From an uncultured Prevotellaceae bacterium (GTDB lineage: Bacteria > Bacteroidota > Bacteroidia > Bacteroidales > UBA3663), in NCBI GenBank assembly GCA_900319235.1, contig ONNR01000016.1:1-64000 (forward strand): a DNA stretch of 64,000 nucleotides, written 5' to 3'. This document shows, in pieces, positions 1 to 6,887 of this stretch. Position 1 is the first letter of the stretch. The number at the start of each line of letters is the position of its first letter. Position numbers and translations under genes: made by a program. Below the pieces are notes generated by a model that ran no database searches, was not told the origin of the DNA, and saw only the letters and a program-made list of their open reading frames with translations.

Positions 1-124
1 CAGAAAAAGCATAAATGCCTATGGACTTAGGTTTAACATACTATATTTCGAAGTTATAACCCCGCCCCAGCTGCTTCTGGGGATGTGGGAAACTTCAGTA
101 ATTAACAATTGGCTATTCGGTCAG

Positions 125-808
125 ATGATCAAGAATATAATATTTGACTTTGGCGGCGTTTTGCTCGACCTGCGTCCCGATCGTTGCATCGCGGAATTCA
201 AGAAACTCGGCATTCCCGAGATTGATCAGATGCTGAGCCTTGCGCATCAGCAGGGTGTGCTTGGCGATATGGAGCGAGGAATGTACACGATTGATGCATT
301 TTGTGATGCCATGCGTGCTGCCCATACCGGAGCCTTTGAGCGTACCGGTAAGTTTCGCAGTTTGATGCCTTTCATTAAGGACGGCTATCCCATACCGGCT
401 CCTACCAATCGACAGATTGCACTGGCGTTCAGTTCGATGTGCGACGGCATTCCTGCCTATCGTCTCGATTTCATCAATCAACTGAAGAAGGAGGGCTTCC
501 ATGTGAGTGCCCTCTCCAACACCAATACGATACATTGGGATTACTGTCTGCGTTACTTCATCGAGGCAGGTTACGACCCGCGTGAACTCTTCGAAAACAC
601 CTGGCTCTCGTACGAGATGCATCTTGTCAAGCCTGATCCTGCAATCTTCAAGGCCATCCTCGAAGAGTCGGGCTATGTGCCCGAAGAGACGCTCTTTGTC
701 GATGACAACCAGCATATCTGCGATGTGGCTGCCTCGTTTGGCATCCACACCTTCTGCCCGCCCATTCGCAGAGACTGGACCATCCAGATACGTCAACATT
801 TACATTAA
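125..808 (+). CDS. HAD-superfamily phosphatase, YihX-like
   Basis: A predicted cytoplasmic haloacid-dehalogenase phosphatase of 227 aa, probably acting on a small phosphorylated sugar. Motif I is IFDFGGVLLDL with the nucleophile at about D8. Motif II is the SNTN at 131-134, motif III is K169 within KPDPAIF, and motif IV is VDDN at 192-195. The FDxGGVL form of motif I, where the usual second Asp is replaced, and the SNTN motif are typical of the HAD-IA group that includes E. coli YihX (alpha-glucose-1-phosphatase). An upstream in-frame start at 83 would add 14 residues, but the conserved N-terminus begins at the ATG at 125. It is followed after 21 bp by the aldolase gene, so the two are probably cotranscribed. 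The substrate is not determinable from sequence. Confidence 0.85.
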   Translation: MIKNIIFDFGGVLLDLRPDRCIAEFKKLGIPEIDQMLSLAHQQGVLGDMERGMYTIDAFCDAMRAAHTGAFERTGKFRSLMPFIKDGYPIPAPTNRQIALAFSSMCDGIPAYRLDFINQLKKEGFHVSALSNTNTIHWDYCLRYFIEAGYDPRELFENTWLSYEMHLVKPDPAIFKAILEESGYVPEETLFVDDNQHICDVAASFGIHTFCPPIRRDWTIQIRQHLH

Positions 809-829
809 GGAACAGAATAAATACACACT

Positions 830-1777
830 ATGAATGCTAATTTGCCGAAGCCACTCTGTGGCATCATCCCTCCGCTCGTTACTCCGCTCAAGGACAACGA
901 GACACTCGACATCGCGTCGCTCGAACGCTTGATCAACCATCTCATCGAAGGTGGTGTCCATGGACTGTTTGTCCTTGGAACGACAGGCGAAGCCCAGTCG
1001 CTCTCCTACAAGATGCGTCACCAGATGATCAGCGAAAGTTGCCGCATCAATGCGGGACGTCTTCCCTTGTTGGCCTGCATCACCGACACCTCCATCGTCG
1101 AATCCATCAAGTTGGCCAACCTTGCTGCCGATTGTGGTGCAGCCGGACTGGTTTCGGCACCACCTTACTATTTCGCCACAGGACAACCAGAGTTGGCACA
1201 GTTCTACGAGGAACTGGTTCCACAACTGCCTTTGCCGCTCTTCCTTTATAATATGCCTTCGCACGTAAAGGTGAATTTTGCACCTGCTACCGTAGCACGT
1301 TTGGCCCAAATGCCTCAGGTTGTTGGCCTCAAGGACTCGTCGGCCAATGCGGTCTATTTCCAGAGCGTGGCATACGCTGTCCGTCAGTCTGGCCGTGAGG
1401 ATTTCGCCATGCTTTGCGGACCCGAGGAGATCACGGGCGAATGTGTCCTGATGGGTGGCAATGGCGGCGTGAATGGTGGAGCCAACATGTTCCCCGAACT
1501 ATATGTGGGTATGTACAACGCTGCCAAGAGCGGTGACCTGGTAGAGTTGCGTCGTCTGCAGCAGTACATCATGCAGATCTCTTCGTCGATCTACAGCATC
1601 GGACATCATAGTTCCAGTTACCTCAAGGGACTCAAATGCGCTTGTTCGCTGCTTGGCGTGATCGACGACGACTTTGTGGCTTCGCCTTACTACAAGTTCT
1701 TCCAACCCGAACGCGACAAGGTGCAGGCCGCCCTCGATCGTCTCCCGATTCGAAACGGCAAGTTGGACATATTCTAA
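830..1777 (+). CDS. Dihydrodipicolinate synthase / N-acetylneuraminate lyase family aldolase
   Basis: A 315-aa class I aldolase of the DHDPS/NAL superfamily. These are TIM-barrel enzymes that make or cleave pyruvate adducts through a Schiff base. The pyruvate-carboxylate-binding GTTGE motif lies at residues 50-54, the catalytic tyrosine at Y140 in the YNMP motif, and the Schiff-base lysine at K168 in VVGLKDSS. Length is close to the family norm. The next gene is a sodium:solute symporter and the previous one a phosphatase. This context fits catabolism of an imported sugar acid such as sialic acid or a 2-keto-3-deoxy acid better than lysine biosynthesis. That is inference; family members with different substrates are hard to separate by eye. 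Confidence 0.85.
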   Translation: MNANLPKPLCGIIPPLVTPLKDNETLDIASLERLINHLIEGGVHGLFVLGTTGEAQSLSYKMRHQMISESCRINAGRLPLLACITDTSIVESIKLANLAADCGAAGLVSAPPYYFATGQPELAQFYEELVPQLPLPLFLYNMPSHVKVNFAPATVARLAQMPQVVGLKDSSANAVYFQSVAYAVRQSGREDFAMLCGPEEITGECVLMGGNGGVNGGANMFPELYVGMYNAAKSGDLVELRRLQQYIMQISSSIYSIGHHSSSYLKGLKCACSLLGVIDDDFVASPYYKFFQPERDKVQAALDRLPIRNGKLDIF

Positions 1778-1820
1778 GTGAATAAGGTAGAATATTCTTC
1801 TAACTTCCTATTGCAACAAT

Positions 1821-3335
1821 ATGAACATCATCGATTTCATCGTCTTCCTCGTCTTCACCGGTGGCATTGTCCTCTACGGTTGTAGTTTCTTCGACAAGAA
1901 GGCTTCGTCGAAGGACTTCACCACGGCAGGTAAGAGCATCCCTGGTTGGGTGGTTGGCATGAGTATCTTCTCAACCTACGTCAGCTCCATCAGTTATCTG
2001 GGCAATCCCGGCAAGTCGTACGCAGGCGATTGGAATCCCTTCGTCTTCGGTCTTTCCATACCCATTGCCTCTTACTTTGCGGCCAAGTACTTTGTGCCGT
2101 TCTACCGCACGGGAGGTTCGGTGAGTGCCTATTCCTTCCTCGAAGACCGTTTCGGAGCGTGGGCGCGCTTCTATGCTTCGGCCTGCTATCTGCTTACCCA
2201 GATAGCCCGTATGGGCTCTATCCTGTTTCTGCTGGCCATGCCGATGAATATCCTGATGGGATGGGACTTGCGCACGGTGATCATCATCACGTCGATAGCC
2301 ATCATCGTCTATTCGATGCTTGGTGGCATGAAGGCGGTAATCTGGACCGAAGCTATCCAGGGATTTATCCTTATTGCTGGTGCACTGATCTGCCTTGGCG
2401 TGTTGCTCTTCTCAATGCCCGAAGGACCCATGCAGACGTTCCGCATCGGTTTCAATACGTTGGATGAATTCGGACGCTCGAAGTTCTCTTTCGGTTCGTT
2501 CTCGCTATTCGACCTGCGTCATTCAACGTTCTGGGTTTGCCTGATCTATGGAATCTTCATCAACCTGCAGAACTACGGCATCGACCAGAACTATGTGCAG
2601 CGCTATCATACTGCCAAGACCGAACGTGAGGCGAAGCATGCCGCCCTCTTCGGAGGTTGGCTCTTCATTCCGGTCAGTGCTGTCTTCTTCCTCATCGGTA
2701 CGGCACTCTATGCCTACTATCAGGTGATGCCCGACCCGCAGGTGGACGCTTTCAATGCAGCCAATAAGCCCGATTATGTCTTCCCATATTTTATGGTAAA
2801 CGTGCTGCCTACTGGTCTGACAGGCCTGTTGATTGCCTCGGTGTTTGCAGCAGGAATGTCCACTGTGGCCACTTCGGTGACTTCGTGTTCGACCATCATT
2901 CTTACCGACTATTGGACTCGATTGCGCCGCAAGGTTCATCGTCCTGGCCATACCCATGACGATGGGGTAGGCGATCGTGAACATCTCATTGTGCTCAAGG
3001 TTAGTTCGGTGGTCATTGGTACGCTTGGCATCATCGTTGCCTTGGCACTTGTTAATGTCGATTCGATACTCGATGCATGGTGGAAACTTTCGTCCATCTT
3101 CTCGGGCGGTATGCTCGGCCTGTTCCTTTTGGGCTACATGGCCAAGCGTGTCAAGAACATCCATGCCCTGCTGGGCGTCATCTGCGGCTTCGCTGTCATC
3201 GCATGGATCTCGGCTTGGAAGTGGCTTGGCCTGCCCGATCCGGGTCTTCACGAATATCTTGCCATTGTCCTTGGAACAATGACCATCTTCCTGGTCGGCT
3301 TCTTTTTGGCATTGGTTTTCCATAAAAAAAGTTGA
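1821..3335 (+). CDS. Sodium:solute symporter (SSS family)
   Basis: A 504-aa inner-membrane symporter of the SSS/SLC5 family, expected to have about 13 transmembrane helices and to couple sodium entry to solute uptake. The N-terminal half has the typical sequence around GWVVGMSIFSTYVSSISYLG and then SVSAYSFLEDRFG. Hydrophobic segments run the full length. It starts 43 bp after the aldolase stop, so it probably supplies that enzyme with substrate. Members of this family next to DHDPS/NAL-type aldolases often carry sialic acids or related sugar acids, but I cannot assign the substrate here. The C-terminus is hydrophobic and ends with a short basic tail. Confidence 0.88.
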   Translation: MNIIDFIVFLVFTGGIVLYGCSFFDKKASSKDFTTAGKSIPGWVVGMSIFSTYVSSISYLGNPGKSYAGDWNPFVFGLSIPIASYFAAKYFVPFYRTGGSVSAYSFLEDRFGAWARFYASACYLLTQIARMGSILFLLAMPMNILMGWDLRTVIIITSIAIIVYSMLGGMKAVIWTEAIQGFILIAGALICLGVLLFSMPEGPMQTFRIGFNTLDEFGRSKFSFGSFSLFDLRHSTFWVCLIYGIFINLQNYGIDQNYVQRYHTAKTEREAKHAALFGGWLFIPVSAVFFLIGTALYAYYQVMPDPQVDAFNAANKPDYVFPYFMVNVLPTGLTGLLIASVFAAGMSTVATSVTSCSTIILTDYWTRLRRKVHRPGHTHDDGVGDREHLIVLKVSSVVIGTLGIIVALALVNVDSILDAWWKLSSIFSGGMLGLFLLGYMAKRVKNIHALLGVICGFAVIAWISAWKWLGLPDPGLHEYLAIVLGTMTIFLVGFFLALVFHKKS

Positions 3336-3352
3336 TAAATTCTCTATATTTC

Positions 3353-3384
3353 CTATAGTTACTATATTCACTATAGTTACTATA
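3353..3384. repeat. Two 14-bp direct repeats upstream of queD, each containing a palindrome
   Basis: CTATAGTTACTATA occurs at 3353-3366 and again at 3371-3384, an 18-bp offset. Each copy contains the near-palindrome TATAGT-T-ACTATA. They lie in the 80-bp gap between the symporter and queD, about 30 bp before the queD start. They could be tandem operators or a simple low-complexity duplication. I see no recognisable preQ1 riboswitch here. Confidence 0.5.
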
Positions 3385-3415
3385 AAAAGAAAAGCAAAAA
3401 TTATTACAGAAATAA

Positions 3416-3751
3416 ATGTACTACGTCGAAAAAACTATGGAGATCTCAGGCTCCCATTACCTGAGACTGTCGCATCAGAGCAAATGTGAGAACCTGCACG
3501 GCCACAACTGGATCGTGAAGGTCTATTGCAAGTCACGCGAACTGAATGAAGACGGTATGGTGGTTGATTTCACCGAAGTGAAGCGCATCGTTCACGGTAC
3601 GCTCGACCATCAGGACCTTAACGCTATCCTTCCTTTCAATCCCACCGCCGAAAATATTGCCCACTGGATTGTCGAGAAGGTACCTAATTGCTATAAGGCA
3701 TCTGTGCAGGAGAGCACCGGAAATGTCGCTATCTACGAGCGTGACGAATAA
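3416..3751 (+). CDS. queD: 6-carboxytetrahydropterin synthase (QueD)
   Basis: A 111-aa enzyme of the 6-pyruvoyl-tetrahydropterin synthase family. QueD converts dihydroneopterin triphosphate to 6-carboxytetrahydropterin in the queuosine/7-deazaguanine pathway. Zinc ligands are visible as H14 (SGSHYL) and the HGH pair at 28-30 in LHGHNW. The candidate catalytic cysteine is C24, and the DHQDLN motif lies at 64-69. The length fits short bacterial QueD. queE and folE follow directly, so three successive steps from GTP are encoded together. queC and queF are not in this window. Confidence 0.92.
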   Translation: MYYVEKTMEISGSHYLRLSHQSKCENLHGHNWIVKVYCKSRELNEDGMVVDFTEVKRIVHGTLDHQDLNAILPFNPTAENIAHWIVEKVPNCYKASVQESTGNVAIYERDE

Positions 3752-3781
3752 TTGTTAATCGTTAATTATTGATTGTTAATT
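3752..3781. repeat. AT-rich TTGTTAAT-type dispersed repeat between queD and queE
   Basis: The gap between queD and queE is filled by repeats of TTAATTGTTAAT-like sequence. Similar stretches lie at 24199-24250, 28983-29025 and 47107-47157, each time directly at the edge of a gene. The in-frame TAA at 3777-3779 and the TTG start of queE lie at its 3' end. Confidence 0.6.
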
Positions 3782-4385
3782 GAAAGTCAACGAGATTTTC
3801 TATTCGCTGCAAGGCGAAGGCCATTACACCGGAACGCCTGCCGTCTTCGTGCGTTTCGCAGGGTGTAACCTGCGTTGCTGGTTCTGCGACACCGATTTTG
3901 AAAAAGGTGATGAGATGAGCGAAGACGAGATTGTTGAGGCTGTGCTCCAATATCCTACGCGATATGTGGTCATCACAGGTGGCGAACCCACCTTGCAAAT
4001 CACAGCATCGTTGTGCGACAAGCTGCATGCCCATGGGCTGTATCTGATGATGGAGACCAACGGCACACGTCCTCTACCCGAAGGCTGTAAAGTCGACTGG
4101 ATTACCTGTTCACCCAAGTTGATTGATGTCGAAGAGGGGAAACGCAAGATTGCCACCATTCGCCTTCGTCATATCGATGAACTCAAGGTCGTCTTCGAGG
4201 ATAGTCCGACGCAGGACATGGCGCTTTATGAGCAAATCCCTGCCACCGAGTACCGATTGCAGCCTTGCGACACCCAGGATCCCCTCAGCAATCAAGCCAT
4301 ATTGAACAAGACAATAAAATATATACTTCAACATCCGAAATGGAAACTTTCACTCCAAACCCACAAGATTCTGCACGTCCGCTGA
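3780..4385 (+). CDS. queE: 7-carboxy-7-deazaguanine synthase (QueE), radical SAM
   Basis: A 201-aa radical SAM enzyme that converts 6-carboxytetrahydropterin to 7-carboxy-7-deazaguanine. The cluster-binding Cx3Cx2C motif is C29-NLR-C33-WF-C36. The conserved N-terminus MKVNEIFYSLQGEG and the ITGGEPTLQ motif near residue 66 confirm the family. The start must be TTG at 3780, because a stop codon (TAA, 3777-3779) lies directly upstream in frame and the next residues are already the conserved N-terminus. The upstream AT-rich repeat leaves no clear ribosome binding site. The 3' end overlaps folE by 46 bp in a different frame. Confidence 0.92.
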   Translation: MKVNEIFYSLQGEGHYTGTPAVFVRFAGCNLRCWFCDTDFEKGDEMSEDEIVEAVLQYPTRYVVITGGEPTLQITASLCDKLHAHGLYLMMETNGTRPLPEGCKVDWITCSPKLIDVEEGKRKIATIRLRHIDELKVVFEDSPTQDMALYEQIPATEYRLQPCDTQDPLSNQAILNKTIKYILQHPKWKLSLQTHKILHVR

Positions 4386-4969
4386 TTCAGCAAGCGTCGC
4401 CTGTGACTGACGAACAGTTGCAGGATGCCATCCGTACCGTGCTCCGAGCCATTGGCGAAGATCCGGAGCGTGAAGGTCTGGTCGATACGCCCGACCGTGT
4501 CGTCCGTATGTGGCGAGAACTCTTTCGTGGCTATGATCCTACACAGAAACCCAAGATAACCACTTTTGATAACGATGCACACAACACCGAGATGGTCTTC
4601 GACACCGGCGACTTCTACTCGATGTGCGAACATCATATGATGCCGTTCTTCGGCCAATACTATTTCGCCTACATCCCACAGGATGATGGGCGCATCCTCG
4701 GCATTTCGAAGATTGCCCGCGTTGTTGGCTACTGCTCGGCACGTCTGCAACTTCAGGAACGTCTTGCCCACGACATCATCGAAATGCTCAGCGAAGCCCT
4801 CGACAACCAGGTGCAGGGCTTTGCCATCGTCCTCAAGGGTATGCACACTTGCAAAACCATGCGTGGCGTGAAGAACAAGGGCAACATGAATGTCAGCTAC
4901 TTCACAGGTGTGTTCCGCACCAATCCTTCTTTGCGCGAAGAGTTCTACCACCTGATTGCTATGCAATAG
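4340..4969 (+). CDS. folE: GTP cyclohydrolase I
   Basis: A 209-aa type I GTP cyclohydrolase that makes dihydroneopterin triphosphate, the shared entry point to folate and 7-deazaguanine synthesis. The zinc ligands are C96 and H99 in MCEHHMMPF and C171 in MHTCKTMRG. The substrate-binding region around YCSARLQLQERL is present. I chose the ATG at 4340, where METFTPNP begins. A longer reading from 4265 would lie entirely over queE and would add residues unlike the family. The 46-bp overlap with queE suggests coupled translation and places GTP cyclohydrolase within the queuosine operon, though it may also serve folate. Confidence 0.92.
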   Translation: METFTPNPQDSARPLIQQASPVTDEQLQDAIRTVLRAIGEDPEREGLVDTPDRVVRMWRELFRGYDPTQKPKITTFDNDAHNTEMVFDTGDFYSMCEHHMMPFFGQYYFAYIPQDDGRILGISKIARVVGYCSARLQLQERLAHDIIEMLSEALDNQVQGFAIVLKGMHTCKTMRGVKNKGNMNVSYFTGVFRTNPSLREEFYHLIAMQ

Positions 4970-5017
4970 ATTATTGCCGTACATACATTTGCTTGTAGTT
5001 TTTCAAACTTGTCAACG

Positions 5018-6670
5018 ATGTGTCGCCTGCCAATGCTTAGGTCTTTACAGCTAATGCTTCTGCTTATTGCTGGTGTAGCCATATCTTATGCCCAATCGCA
5101 ACAGCAGCTCGATTCCATACTGTATGTTCTTGATAGGACGATACTCGAAAAGCCTATCTACGACCGACAGAAACGAAACAACATACAAGACCTACAGCTA
5201 AAGTTGCTCCGTACGGAAGATGTGTCCGAAAGGCGACGTCTTATGCATGAACTCTTCAGCATATACCGTAGTTTCCGTTTGGATAGTGCGCTTTACTTTG
5301 CTCGGTTAGGTTCCTCGCTTATAGCGTCCGATGACGAGGCATCGAAGGTGAACAATGGCCTCGATATCGCTGAGGCTCTCAAGGGTTTGGGTTACTATTC
5401 TCAGGCAAGAGAATTGCTTGATGCCAGCCGCGGAAAAGTAGGAGAGGAGGATATGGTGTATTATTACCACCTATATTATTCCATCTATCATTCGATGCAT
5501 CAAAACTCGGAACTTGAGGAAGATCGCCTGCGGTTCAGGGACTCCCTGTTGTTCTATCGTAAGCAGCTGCAGTCTGTTCTTCCTCCCGATGATATAGGCC
5601 ACGACATTGGTGAGGCGCATCTTTTATTGTTTGAAGGCAAGCCACAGGATGCCCTCCAGCTCTTAAAAGGAAGACTAGCTCGTGATGCTGATGGTTTGGG
5701 CGAAACACTTCTCGCCGTCACCTTCGCCGAGATTTACGAGGCTTTGGGGATGAATAGAGAAGCTGAGTATTACTACGCAGTCAGTGCTGTGGATGACCTT
5801 CAGCGTGCTACCAAAAAATACACCGCTCTACAGCAATTAGCTATCCTTTTGTTCCGCGATGGCGATGTGGATCGTGCCTACCGTTATCTTACCTGTGCAC
5901 TCGAAGACGTCACCTTCAGCCGCATTCATTGCCGCATCACGCAGATTGCCCAGTTCCTGCCGATTATCACTAGTGCATATGAACGCAAAAGTGAGACCGC
6001 ATCTCTTCGAAAGCTTTGGCTTTCCATTGCCTTGGGTTTGCTACTGCTCATCGCTGTGTTCGGTGTATGGATCCTGCATCGAAGAAGTTCTCAGTTGCGA
6101 CGTCTCAACGTTAAGTTGCATGGCCTTTATCAGGAGATTGCCGACGCCAACCGGCAGTTGATACAGATTAATGCGCAGGTGGAGGCTGCAAACGGACAGC
6201 TTGCCGATGCCAATCGTATAAAGGAAGAGTATATCGGACAGGTTTTCAACCTGTGTTCTGCCTATATGGACAAACAGGAGTTTCTGCGTCGTACCATACA
6301 TAATAAGGTAAAGGGGAACCAGCTTTCCGAAGTTATCAAGTTGGTGGGCGACAAGAGTCAGCAACAGGAGGATCTGCGTGATTTCTTCCGTAACTTTGAT
6401 GCCATTTTCCTGTCTCTCTTTCCCGATTTCGTTAAGGAGTTCAATGAATTGTTGCGTCCTAACGAGCACGTGAGCGTCAAGGAAGGTGAGTTGCTTAGCC
6501 CTGAACTCCGAATCTATGCCTTGGTTCGTTTAGGGATCAACGATAGCACAAGGATTGCCTCTTTCCTGCATTTCTCGCCACAGACCGTTTATAACTATCG
6601 ACTCAAGATGAGGGCCCGCACTGATTTGTCGCGTGAAGAGTTCGTTGAAGCAATCCAAAGCCTCAAATAA
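5018..6670 (+). CDS. DUF6377-type membrane transcriptional regulator
   Basis: A 550-aa protein resembling the DUF6377 regulators found beside SusC/SusD loci in Bacteroidetes. It has a signal-like N-terminus (LMLLLIAGVAISYA) and a long helical, TPR-like periplasmic region. One transmembrane segment lies near residues 333-355, followed by a coiled coil rich in ANGQLADAN-type repeats. The C-terminal helix-turn-helix at about 490-550 includes IASFLHFSPQTVYNYRLKMR. This layout implies a sensor that binds a ligand outside and DNA inside. The ATG at 5018 is preferred over an upstream TTG at 5009. It lies 217 bp upstream of the SusC gene and probably controls it. A terminator-like hairpin follows. 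Confidence 0.8.
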   Translation: MCRLPMLRSLQLMLLLIAGVAISYAQSQQQLDSILYVLDRTILEKPIYDRQKRNNIQDLQLKLLRTEDVSERRRLMHELFSIYRSFRLDSALYFARLGSSLIASDDEASKVNNGLDIAEALKGLGYYSQARELLDASRGKVGEEDMVYYYHLYYSIYHSMHQNSELEEDRLRFRDSLLFYRKQLQSVLPPDDIGHDIGEAHLLLFEGKPQDALQLLKGRLARDADGLGETLLAVTFAEIYEALGMNREAEYYYAVSAVDDLQRATKKYTALQQLAILLFRDGDVDRAYRYLTCALEDVTFSRIHCRITQIAQFLPIITSAYERKSETASLRKLWLSIALGLLLLIAVFGVWILHRRSSQLRRLNVKLHGLYQEIADANRQLIQINAQVEAANGQLADANRIKEEYIGQVFNLCSAYMDKQEFLRRTIHNKVKGNQLSEVIKLVGDKSQQQEDLRDFFRNFDAIFLSLFPDFVKEFNELLRPNEHVSVKEGELLSPELRIYALVRLGINDSTRIASFLHFSPQTVYNYRLKMRARTDLSREEFVEAIQSLK

Positions 6671-6713
6671 ACACTTACTCAAAAAGAAGGGGTAATTTCG
6701 TGCAAGTTATTGA

Positions 6714-6754
6714 AAGCCAATTGGGATATATCCTAATTGGCTTACTTTTTTACC
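6714..6754 (+). terminator. Terminator after the DUF6377 regulator
   Basis: AAGCCAATT at 6714-6722 pairs with AATTGGCTT at 6735-6743, and the loop itself contains GGATATATCC, making a nearly continuous palindrome. A T-rich run follows. It separates the regulator gene from the SusC transcript. Confidence 0.75.
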
Positions 6755-6776
6755 TACTTTGTCCCGACGATTCAGC

Positions 6777-6804
6777 TTTGTTTAAAAAAAACTCAATAAC
6801 TTTG
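6777..6804 (+). promoter_or_regulatory. Candidate SusC promoter (imperfect spacing)
   Basis: A good -7 element TAACTTTG lies at 6797-6804. The nearest TTTG (6777-6780) is only 16 bp upstream rather than the 20 bp seen at the other promoters here. A weak -33 contact would fit dependence on an activator such as the upstream DUF6377 protein. Confidence 0.45.
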
Positions 6805-6887
6805 CAGCGCGAACCGCAAAAGTTGCGAAAAACCTTTAATAACCGAATACTTACTAATACTATTTCACATATAAATATTACTAATCT

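Noticed and set aside
3336..3415. preQ1 riboswitch upstream of queD
   Set aside because: I could not find the aptamer's conserved stem-loop and A-rich tail; only tandem CTATAGTTACTATA units are visible.
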